From Nocardia sp. NBC_00416 (GTDB taxonomy: Bacteria; Actinomycetota; Actinomycetes; Mycobacteriales; Mycobacteriaceae): DNA of 64,000 nucleotides. Position numbers and translations under genes: made by a program. The DNA lies in NCBI RefSeq assembly GCF_036032445.1, contig NZ_CP107932.1, forward strand, positions 994,501 to 1,058,500. The letters are read 5' to 3'. Below the pieces are notes generated by a model. It was not told the DNA's origin. It searched no databases and was given only the letters and a program-made list of their open reading frames with translations. Positions within the stretch are counted from its first letter, which is position 1. Each line of letters begins with the position of its first letter. Of the stretch, positions 42,957-53,800 are shown one piece after another.

Positions 42957-44165
42957 TCAGAGCCGGACCGGCAGCCGGGTCAGGCCGTGGATCAGTGTGC
43001 TCTCGCGGTGTGGGCCGGGCTCGTCGTCGAGCGCCATGGCGGGAAACCGCGCCAGCAGTGTGCGAAAGGCGATCTCGCCCTCCAGCCGAGCCAGCGGCGC
43101 CCCGAGACAGTGGTGGATGCCGTAGCCGAAGGCGAGGTGGCCGGACGCGTCCCGCTCGATATCGAGGCGGTCGGCGTCGGCGTAGCGTTCGGGATCGCGG
43201 TTCGCGCCGATCAGCGATACGAGCACGAACTGGCCGGCCGGGATGGTGGTGCCGGAGAACTCGACCGGTTCCGTGGTGAACCGGATGGTCGCCAGATTGA
43301 CCGGACCGTCGTAGCGGAGGAATTCCTCCACCGCGTTCGGCACCAGATCCGGGTCGCTGTGCAGTCGGGAGCGCTGTTCCGGGTTGCGCAGCAGTGCGAG
43401 CATCCCGTTGCCGATCAGGTTGACCGTCGTCTCGTGGCCCGCCACGAGCAGCAGAAACGCCATCGCCATCGTTTCGGAGCGGCTGAGCGAGTCACCGTCC
43501 TCGGCTGCCCGCACGATATCGGAGAGCATGTCCTCGCCGGGGTGAGCGGACTTGTCGTCGATCAGCTCGGCGAAAAATGTCGACATGGCGCGTGCGGCGC
43601 CGGCGCGCTCGTGGTCGGGGCCACCGGAGAGCAACGTGTTCGACCACGTCCGGAACTCGTCGCGGCGATCCTGCGGGACGCCGAGGATCTCGCAGATCAC
43701 GGTCATCGGCAGGGGGAACGCGAAATGATCGAGCAGGTCGACCGTGGGGCCCGCCGCGTCCATACCGTCGGCGAGTTCGGTGGCGATCTCCTCGATCCGC
43801 GGACGCAGCCGGGCGATCGCCCGCATGGTGAAGGCCTTCCCGACCAGCTTGCGCAACCTGGTGTGGTCCGGCGGGTCGGCGTTGAGCATGTGCCGCACCA
43901 GCGACTCTGTGACGACCCGCGCCTGGGGCGCCTCGCCGTCGCGGGTGAAGGACCCCGGGATCCGATCGGCATCCTTGATCATTCGCGCGTCGTTGAGCGC
44001 GGCGCGCGCGTCCGCGTAGCGGGTGATCATCCAGAACTGCAGGCCGCTCGGCCCGATCGCGCGGACCACCGGTCGCTCCACTCGAAGGCCACGATAGAGC
44101 GCGGCCGGGTCGTCGAAGAACGAACGGTCGAGTTGCAGCGGTTGCGCGTCCTGGCTGGTGGTCAT
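42957..44165 (-). CDS. Cytochrome P450 (CYP107-like)
   Basis: A 402-residue bacterial class I P450 with all motifs intact: I-helix LLLVAGHETTVNLIGNG, ExxR in VEEFLRYDGPV and heme loop FGYGIHHCLGAPLARLEG. Overall features match macrolide- and terpene-type CYP107/CYP105 hydroxylases, but the substrate is unknown. The ATG at 44165 gives a normal P450 length; the long upstream extension of the frame runs antisense-like through a membrane-protein gene. No ferredoxin gene is adjacent. Confidence 0.92.
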   Translation of the reverse strand: MTTSQDAQPLQLDRSFFDDPAALYRGLRVERPVVRAIGPSGLQFWMITRYADARAALNDARMIKDADRIPGSFTRDGEAPQARVVTESLVRHMLNADPPDHTRLRKLVGKAFTMRAIARLRPRIEEIATELADGMDAAGPTVDLLDHFAFPLPMTVICEILGVPQDRRDEFRTWSNTLLSGGPDHERAGAARAMSTFFAELIDDKSAHPGEDMLSDIVRAAEDGDSLSRSETMAMAFLLLVAGHETTVNLIGNGMLALLRNPEQRSRLHSDPDLVPNAVEEFLRYDGPVNLATIRFTTEPVEFSGTTIPAGQFVLVSLIGANRDPERYADADRLDIERDASGHLAFGYGIHHCLGAPLARLEGEIAFRTLLARFPAMALDDEPGPHRESTLIHGLTRLPVRL

Positions 44166-44239
44166 CGTCCGTCCTGGGAAGTCGGCGGCGGGTACGCCTC
44201 CAGGCTTGCACAGGTGGGCGCGACGCGCCCGTGGGTGGC

Positions 44240-44656
44240 TCACATCCTGTCGGGTTGCCAGGTGGACACCGCCCAGATGACCACGATGTCCAAGGCGATG
44301 ACCACGATCGACCACCACGGGTAGTACGGGATCCACAGGAAGTTCGCGATGATCGACAACCCCGCCAGGAACACCGCGGTGATGCGCGCCCACATCGCGC
44401 CGGTCATCAGGCCGATCGCGGCGATCACCAGCAACGCGCCGAGAACGATATGGACCCAGCCCCATGTGGTCGTGGAGAACTGCAGGATGTAGTCCGGGCC
44501 GGTCACGAACAACTCGTCGGACGCTACCGCCGACACACCCGCGAGGATCGACAGCACTCCCACCGCGAGCAGCAGCACCGCTGCGGCGATCGAGGTCACC
44601 GCCGCCACGCCCCGGCTGACCGAAGGACGCTCGGGTTCTGTCCTGTAGGCCGTCAT
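44240..44656 (-). CDS. DUF7144-type small membrane protein
   Basis: A 138-residue protein with four membrane helices: GVAAVTSIAAAVLLLAVGVLSILAGVSAV, TTWGWVHIVLGALLVIAAIGLMTG, MWARITAVFLAGLSIIANFLWIPYYP and WWSIVVIALDIVVIWAVS. The GWVHIVLG and NFLWIPYYPWWSIVVIALD blocks are the recognisable family signature. Very common in actinobacteria; function unknown. It lies between the P450 gene and the NRPS gene, all on the minus strand. Confidence 0.85.
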   Translation of the reverse strand: MTAYRTEPERPSVSRGVAAVTSIAAAVLLLAVGVLSILAGVSAVASDELFVTGPDYILQFSTTTWGWVHIVLGALLVIAAIGLMTGAMWARITAVFLAGLSIIANFLWIPYYPWWSIVVIALDIVVIWAVSTWQPDRM

Positions 44657-44872
44657 TTCTCGCCTTCCCTGAGTGGATAGACCTCCTGGACAACACCTAC
44701 GCCGGGTGCCCGGACCGACGCTTCACCTGGAACGGATGAACCCGGCGGCCCGAAGCTCCGGCCAGCGCTTACCGGTGCAGACCGATCGTGCGGCCCTCCT
44801 CCACGTACCCGTCCCGTTCGTTGCCGAACTCGGCACGCTGCCGCCGCCGGGGTCGCGGATCGGAACGAAGGC

Positions 44873-47800
44873 TCACGCTGATCTGAGAGCGGGGTTCTGG
44901 CCGTATCCCGCGATGCCCGCGGCGAGGATCTCCTCGAATCGCCTCGCGATCCGGTCCGCCAGGTCCGCGTCGACGACGTCGGTGGCGTACTCCACCGATC
45001 CGAACAATGCCTCCGCTCGATCATGGTCGTTCTTCTGTTCGGACAGGATCAGCGACAGATCGAAATCGGCGGGAGCCGAGACGGTGATCGGCTCCCACCT
45101 CGCGGCCAGTCCGGAGCCGCGCAGATCGGCGGTCGGAATGTTCTGGAAGGCCAGCCGGATACGGAGACGGTCGCGGATGTCGAAACGATCGACCAGGAAT
45201 TCGAACGGAATATCCTGATGGTCCAGGGCCGCGACCCTGATTCCGCCGAGTGTGTCCACCAGTTTCGTGAACTCCGTGTTCGCGGAGAGATCGCAGCGCA
45301 GTACGAGGAAGTTGGTGAACCTGCCGATCGCGGCCTCGAGTGCGGTTTCGGTGCGTCCCGCGGTGGGTGCGCAGATGGCGAGATCGTCTCCGAAGCCGGT
45401 TTCGCGCAGCGTGAGCGCGAAGGCGGTGTGCACGACGGTGAAGACGCTCGTCTCATGGTGATCCGCGAAGCCGCGAAGCGCGCGATACAGGTTCGGGTCG
45501 AGGTAGGTGTGGCGCACCCCGGCGGTGGGCTGCGGCGCACCGGGGCGGCGGACGAGCATCGGGGGAGGCGCCGGCAGGGCGGTGAGCCTTTCCGTCCAAT
45601 AGGACAGTTGCCGGTCGATCTCGGTGCCGTGGCCCAGATCCGAGAGCAGGTCGTGCTGCCAGGTCGAATGGTGGGCGTACTGGATCTGCAGCGGTTCCTG
45701 ATCGGGTCGCGCCCCGGCCGCGCGGGCCGATAACGCGGCGGCGAAATCCTGCACCAGTGGCGCGATCGACCAACCGTCGGCGGCGATATGGTGCAGGACT
45801 ATCAGCAGGCGGGCCGTTCCCTCGTCGGGGTCCGGTATCAGCCGGACTCGGAGCGGTACTTCGCTGCGCACGTCGAACGGCCGCGCGAGGAGACTCGGCA
45901 GCTCCTGGCCGGTCATGACGGCGAAGTCGATCGAACCCGGCGGAAGTATCCGTTGCTGTCCCGGGAAAACGGTGCGCAGCACCTCGTGGCGCGTGGTCAG
46001 ATCGAGGAGGGCCGCCGAAACAGTCTCCGGTTCCATGTGTTCACTGAGCCGGAGCGCGAACGCGTAGGCACGACCGGGGCCGGGCTCGAGCCGCTCATGT
46101 TCGTTGAGTTCGGCGAGCCGCTGCTGTGGGAAGGACAGCGCGACGGTATCGGGACGGACGGCGTCACCGCGGGCGGGCAACCCGATCGGGCGCGCCGATA
46201 TGGCGGCGAGCGCCGCCACCGTGCGCGCTTCGAACACATCCTGCACACTGATCTCGGTGCGGAGAATCGTGCGTACCCGGGAGCGCAGCCGGACAGCCCG
46301 CACGGAATCGCCCCCCATCCGGAAGAAGTCGTCGTCGATGCCGACCGCGGGTAGTTCCAGTACTTCCGCAAACGCCGCGGCCAGGGCCTTCTCTCGATCC
46401 GTGCGCGGCGGTCGGCGGGCTGCCCCGGCGATGAAGTCGGGCTCGGGAAGCGCCCGCGCGTCGAGCTTTCCGTTGACGGTGGTCGGCCATGCCTCGACGC
46501 GGATGATCGCCGCCGGAATCATATGTTCCGGCAACTGCTGCGCCAGCTCGTCCCGGAGTCCCGGGACCACGGCGGGGTCGGTGTCGCGCACATAGGCGAG
46601 CAACCTGCCGTCCCGGACGATCACCCGCGCATCGCCGACACCGTGGTGTGCGGACAGCACCGATTCGATTTCGCCCGTCTCGATGCGGAACCCGCGCAAT
46701 TGAACCTGCTGGTCGCCGCGGCCCACATAGTGGAGCCGCCCCCGCGACCAGCTGCCGAGGTCTCCGGATCGGTACATGCGTGCGCCGGGAGGGCCGGCGG
46801 GATCGGCGACGAACCGTGTCGCGGTGAGGCCGGGACGGCCGAGATACCCCCGCGCGACCTGCCCGCCCGCCACATAGATCTCCCCGGTGCTTCCGCTCGG
46901 CGTCGGTCGCAGCCGACCATCCAGGATGTGGGTGGTGAGGCCGGACAGTCCGCGGCCGATGAGACTGCCCCGCGCCCGCTCGTCGACCGTGCCCCGGGCC
47001 AGCGACTGCACCGTGACATGCACGGTGGTCTCGGTGATTCCGTACATGTTCACCAGCCGTGGCCGGTTTTCGTCGTGCCGGTCGTACCAGTCGGCCAAGC
47101 GGTCCGTATCCAGCGCTTCCCCACCGAAAATGAGGTAGCGCGGCAGCAGCGAGGCTCTCGTTTCCACACCGTGATCGGAGTCGGCCAGTTGGTAGAACGC
47201 CGTCGGGGTCTGGGCCAGAACGGTCACCCGCTCCCGGAAGATCAGTTCCCACAGCTTGTCCGGCGATCGCGAGGTCGCGTGGTCGACGATCACCGCGGTT
47301 GCGCCGGTGACGAGCGCACCCCACAGTTCCCAGACCGCGAAATCGAAAGCGAACGAGTGGAACACTGTCCACACGTCGGTGTGGTCGAGGTCGAAGTTCG
47401 GCAGCGCGTTCGCGAACAGCTGCACCGCGTTGCGGTGGGTGACGGCAACGCCTTTCGGGGTGCCGGTGGAGCCAGAGGTGAAGATGACGTAGGCCAGATC
47501 ATCGGCTCGGGCCGCGGTGGCGCGCACCGGAGGCGGCGTGGGGAGATCCGCCGCGGTCGATAGGTCGGAGTCCACGAGTAGTACGGTCCAGTCGCCGACC
47601 GGAAGTTCCGGGACCAGGTCGGTACTGGTGATCACGACTGCCGGACCGGCCGTGGACAGCACGAATTCCAGTCGGCGGCTGGGCCAGTGCGGGTCGAGCG
47701 GAAGGTAACCGGCTCCCGCGCGCAGAACCCCCAGCAGCGCGACCGGCATCTGCGCGGTGCGCTCGAGGGCGACCGCGACCAGTGTGCCGGGCCCGACGCC

Positions 47801-50800
47801 CGAACGGTTCAGCCGCGCCGCGACGAGATCCGCGCGCCGGGAGAGCTCGGTGTAGGTCAGGGTCGTGGCGCCGTCGGTGACGGCGATGGCGTCGGGATGG
47901 GCGGATACGCTCGCGTCGACGAGATCGACCAGGGTGGTAGCCGCCGTATCGACGCCGATCCGACCGCGGTCCCGCAGAATTTCGGTGCGTTCGGTATCGA
48001 GAATCAGATCGATATCACCCAGGGGGACTGCGGGGTCCGCCACCACCGTCGACAGGATGCGCACCAGCCGCGCGGCGATGCGGTGCACCGTGGAGCCGTC
48101 GAACAGATCGGTGTCGTAGGAGATGCGCCCGCGCAGCTCACCGCTGGGCGCGTCGTCGACAACGGTGACCGTGAGGTCGAACATCGCGGCGTGTGCCGGC
48201 AGGTCCAAGGCCGTGACGCGCAGGCCGGGCAGTTCGACCTCGACGGCGGGCAGGTTCTGGTAGGCCAGGGCCACCCGGAAGAGCGGCGCTCGGTGGTTCG
48301 GGCGGTTCGCGCGCAGCATGTCCAGCACGCTGTCCAGCGGTACGTCCGCGTGCGCGAACGCCGCCAGATCGGTGCGGCGTTGCCGTTCCAGCAGCGTGGT
48401 GAAACGCTCGGCCGGATCGATATGACTGCGCAGGACCAGAGTGTTGACGAACATCCCCACCAGATCGTCGAGAGCGGCGTCGCCGCGTCCCGCGACCGGC
48501 ACCCCGATGGCCACGTCGTCGGTGTTCGACAATCGGGCCAGCAATACCGCCAGGGCGGTGTGCACCACCATGAAAGCCGTCGCGCGATGGGCGCGTGCCA
48601 GCGACCGCAGTTCCGTCACGATGTCGGAACCGACAGTGAACTCGACGGTTCCGCACCCCGCGGACGGGGCGGGCGGGCGGCGCCGGTCGCCGGGGAAGCC
48701 AGGCTGTTCCGGCAGTTCGGCCAGCTCCGCGCGCCAATATGCCAGCTGGGTGGCCGCGAGCGAACCGGGATCGTCATCGTCGCCGAGCTGCTTGCGGTGC
48801 CGCAGCGTGTAGTCCGCGTAATCCATCGGCAGCGGGCTCCACCCGGGCCGGGTGCCGCCCGCTCGGGCCGTGTACGCCGTCACCACATCGCGGGCCAGCG
48901 GTACCGTCGACCATCCGTCGACGGCTATGTGATGGGCGACGAGGAGCAGGACATGGTCGCCCCCCGCCGGACCCGTTTCGGAATCTCCGGTGCGCCGGAA
49001 CAGGGTGATGCGGACCGGTACCTCACCGGCGACGTCGAAACCGGCGGTGGTGGCCGCGTGTATCCCTGCGTGTAGTCCTGCTTCGTCGGCCACTGCGACC
49101 AGGGGTAGGGCTCCGTCGAGTGGCGTCAGCACCTCCTGAACGGGTCCGTGCGCGTCCTCTGGGTAGCGGGTGCGCAGCGGTCGGTGGCGGGCCACGACAT
49201 CGGATATCGCTGCCCGCAACGCCGTGACATCGAGTTCACCGGTCAGCCTGATCGCGATGGGAATGTTGTACGCCGCGGAATCGCGGTCGGACTGGTTGAG
49301 GAGCCACATCCGCTGCTGCGCGGGCGATAGTGGAATACGGACCGGCCGCGCGTCGCCGGACGACGCGGTGCTGTCGACGGGACCCCTACGGTGATCGGCC
49401 AGGGTGGCCAGCTCGGCCACCGTGGATGTCTCGAACAGGTCGCGGATCGTGAAATCCATGGCGAGCGCGTCGTTGAGCCGCGCCACCAGGCGGAGGGCAC
49501 TGAGCGAATTGCCGCCGAGATCGAAGAAGTCGTCGTCGGCGCCCACCCGTGTGACGCCCAGGAGTTCGGCGAACACGCCGGCGATCGTCGATTCGACAGG
49601 GCTTCCCGGGGCGCGGAATTCGCGCCCGCCGAGCGCGGGTTCCGGCAGTGCCGACCGGTCGAGTTTGCCGACCGGAGTCAACGGGATCTCGTCCAGCACC
49701 ATGATCGTGCCGGGCACCATGTACGACGGGAGCGTGCCGGCGGCGAATCGGGTCACGTCCCCGATATCGATGAGATGACCCGGGGCGGCGACCAGGTACG
49801 CGACGAGCGCGGTCTCGCCGGTCGTGGTCTTCTTGCCGACGGTGACGGCGAACGCAATCGCGGGGTGTCTGCCCAGCGCGGCGTCGACTTCGCCGAGTTC
49901 GATCCGGAAGCCGCGGATCTTGACCTGGAAGTCGGAGCGGCCGATGTATTCGAGGGCGTGGCTGTATTCGAGGGCGTGGCCCGCCGACGCGGCTGTGCCG
50001 TCACCCGCCGGTTCGGGCTCGGCATACCAGCGCACCACATCCCCGGTGCGATACATCAGGCCACCCGGCTTGGCCCAGGGGTTGGCGACGAACCGGTGCG
50101 CGGTGAGGTCCGGCCGGTGGTGGTAGCCACGTGCCAGCCCCGGGCCGGCCAGGTAGAGCTCACCCGCGACCCCCGGCGGGACCGGGTGGAGACGTTCGTC
50201 GAGCACCAGGGCCGAAACCCCGCGCACCGGGGTGCCGACAGTGATGCGCCTACCGGGGGTGAGCGGTGCGTACGAGGAGACGATCGTGGCTTCGGTGGGA
50301 CCGTAGCTATTGAGATACCGACGGCCGGGCGCCCACTCGGCCAGCAGCTCCTGGGTGGTGACATCACCGCCCACGGATACGACTTCCAGATCCGTGAGCC
50401 CGGACGGGTCCATAGTGCCGAGCACCCCGGGGGTGATCACGGCATGGGTGACCTGCTCGGAGCGCAGGAACTCGGCCAGCGCCGGGCCGCCCTGGATGTC
50501 CGCGGGCGCGATCACCGACGTCGCGCCCACGGCGGCCGCACACACCCATTCCAGTATCGACGGGTCGAAGCTGGGCGAGCAGATGTGCAGGAACCGATGC
50601 TGTGGCTGTAACCGGTAGCGTTCGGTGGCCTCCGCGACGATACTGCCGAAACCGCTGTGGGTGACGGCCACTCCCTTCGGCAGGCCCGTGGACCCCGAGG
50701 TGTAGATGACGTACGCCGGATGGCGCGGATCCAGTGGTGCGATCCGGTCGGTATCGGTGACCGAGGCAGGCGAGCGGGTCGCGATCCGCTCGTCGAGCAC

Positions 50801-53800
50801 CGGATCGTCGAGAACGAGCCATTGCGTGTTGCCCGGCAGTCGATCCACGATCGCCCGCAGGGTGAGACCGACCAGCGCCCCGGAGTCGGAGATCAGGTAG
50901 CGGACGCGGTCCGGTGGGTAGGCCGGGTCCACCGGAACATGCGCCGCACCGGTCTTGGTCACCGCCCAGAAGGCCGCCACCGTCTCGAACGATCGCGGGA
51001 ACGCCAGCGCCACCACTCGTTCCGGGCCGGCTCCGTGGGCGATCAGTACGCGGGCCAGCCGCGAGGAATACTCGTCCAGCTCCCGGTAGGTGATCGACCG
51101 GCCCCGAGAGCGGACCGCCACCTGCGCCGGGTCCAGACGCGCACCGCGGGCCAGGAAGTCCGGCAACAGCGTTGCGGGCACCGCTCGACGATCGTGCACC
51201 CGGGTCAGCCGGGCCGCCTCGGCCTCGTCGAGCAACGGCAGGTCACCGACCGGAACCCGCGGCGACACGGTGATCGCGGTGAGCAGCCGTACGAACCGTC
51301 GCGCGAATCCGGTGACGGTTGGTGCGTCGAAAAGGTCACGAGCGAAGGAGAATTCCGCGGCCAGACCGCCGTCGCGGCGATCCCGCTCCCGGACGGTCAG
51401 CATGAGATCGAATTGGGCGTGACCGGCATCGATATCGAGGGGCCGCACCCGCAGTCCGGGCAACTCGAAATCCCGGCGCGGCATGTTCTCGAACGACAGT
51501 GCCACCTGGAACAACGGATGCCGAGCGGTGGACCGGGGCGGGCTCAGCAGCTCCACCAGCCGTTCGAACGGTAGGTCGGCATGCGCGAACGCGTCGAGAT
51601 CGGCCTCCCGGGTCGCGCTCAGCACGTCCACGAAGCTCGATGTGCCCGTGATCCGGGAACGCAGCACCACGGTGTTGACGAACATGCCGATGAGATCGTC
51701 GAGTTCGGCCGCCCCGCGCCCCGCGATCGGAGTGCCGACGACGATATCGCCGCTGCCCGATAAACGCGCCAGGAGCACCGCGAACGCGGTGTGCACCACC
51801 ATGAACAGTGTCGCTTCGTTGTCCTGGGCCAGCCCACCGAGCGAGTGACGCAGATCGGCGTCGATCGAGAAGTTCACCCGGCCACCCGTGAACGAGCGAA
51901 CCGCCGGACGCGTCCGATCTGCGGGCAGGTTCAGCTCGTCGGGCATCCCGGCCAGCACCGCCCGCCAGTAGTCGGCCTGCTGGGATCCCCGGCTGTTGGG
52001 ATCGTCGTCCGAGCCCAGCGACTTCTGCTGCCACAGTGTGTAATCGGCGTACTGCACCGGCAGCGGCGACCACGCCGGAGCCGTGCCGGCCCGCCTGGCC
52101 TCGTAGGCCACCATCACATCCCGGGTCAACGGTGCCATCGACCAGCCGTCGGCACTGATGTGGTGCACCACGAACACCAGCACATGTTCCGGGACGTCGC
52201 TGTCCGTCCCCACGAGCTGGTACAGCACTGCGCGCAGCGGCACCGCGACGGTCAGGTCGAAACCCGCCGAGATCACGGCGGTGACCTGCGACCTGAGCTC
52301 GTCCTCGGACACGGGAACCGGTGTGAGATCCGGGACGGCACGGTCTGCGGGTACGAGCTCCTGACAGGCGATTCCGTCGCGTTCGGGGTAGACCGTCCGG
52401 AGTACCTCGTGCCGGCCGATCACATCGGCCACCGCCTGCTGCAGCCGCCTCGAATCCAAATATCCGGACAGCCGTACGGCCGCCGCGATGTTGTCGACGG
52501 CGGAGTCGGCGTCGAACCGGTTCAGGAACCACATCCGCCGTTGCGCGGGCGACAGCGGCAGGTTCTCCGGACGCGGCCCGGGAGCCAGGACCGGCCGACG
52601 ACCTGCCGGAATCGGTTCGGCATCCGAGAGGGTCGCCGCCGCGGGCTCGACCGGCGAGGCCCGCCGGGCGAGGCCCGCCACCGTCCGGGCTTCGAACACA
52701 TCCCGCCCGGTGAACCGCAGCCCCCGCTGATGGGCCCGGGCCACCACCTGCACGGATCCCAGGCTGTCGCCGCCCAGTGCGAAGAAATCGTCGTCCGCGC
52801 CGACCTGTGCGACCCCCAGCACCTCGACGTAGATCTGCGCGATGACCTCCTCGGACTCACCGCTGGGTACGCGGAACTTCCGCGGAACGAACGCGGGATC
52901 GGGTAGCGCCCGGCGGTCCAATTTGCCGTTCGGCGTCAACGGCAGCTCGTCGAGCACCACCACGGCCGCCGGCACCATGTACGCGGGCAGCGTCTCGCGC
53001 ACAGCGTCCAACAGTTCGGTCCGATCGATTCCGGTGCCGGCACTGCGAACCACATAGGCCACCAGCCGACCACCCGACTCCGACGGTGTCAGCACCACCA
53101 CCGCCTGGCGCACCGTCGGCTGCACCAGCAACGCCGACTCGATCTCGCCGAGTTCGATACGTTGACCGCGAAGCTTGATCTGGAAGTCGGCGCGGCCCAC
53201 ATAGTCGAGCGCGCCGCGACCGTCGAGCGTACGCCAGCGCACCAGATCGCCGGTGCGATACATGCGAAGTCCGGCGTCGAACGGATCGGCGACGAATCGG
53301 TCCGCTGTCAGATCCGGCCGCGCCGCATAGCCGCGGGCCAGCTGGACTCCCCCCAGATACAGCTCGCCCACCACCCCTGGAGGTACCGGCCGCAGCCGTG
53401 AATCCAGGACGTAGACCCGGGTGTTCCATGCCGGAACACCGATGGGCACTCCCGTGTCCTCGAGGTCGGCGACGGGCCAGGAGGTCACTGATACGGCAGC
53501 CTCGGTCGGGCCGTACAGATTGTGCGCCTGCGCATCGGACACCGCCGAGAGCGCCGCCGCGGTTTCCGGCGGCAGCGGTTCGCCGATCACGAATACGTCC
53601 CGCAGCGTCGGCACGGCTCCGGGCGGGGTATGCGCGGCGAACGCGCCCAGCATCGACGGCACGAAATCGGTGACTGTCACCCTGTGCGCCGCGATCGTTT
53701 CCGCGAGGTAGCCGGGATCACGATGTCCGTCGGGGGTGGCCACGAACAGCGTCGCGCCGGCCCGCAACGGCAGGAAATAGCCCCATACCGACACATCGAA

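Noticed and set aside
42957..44696. Extended frame making the P450 579 residues long
   Set aside because: The extra N-terminus overlaps the DUF7144 gene out of frame and has no P450 similarity; the ATG at 44165 gives the usual length.
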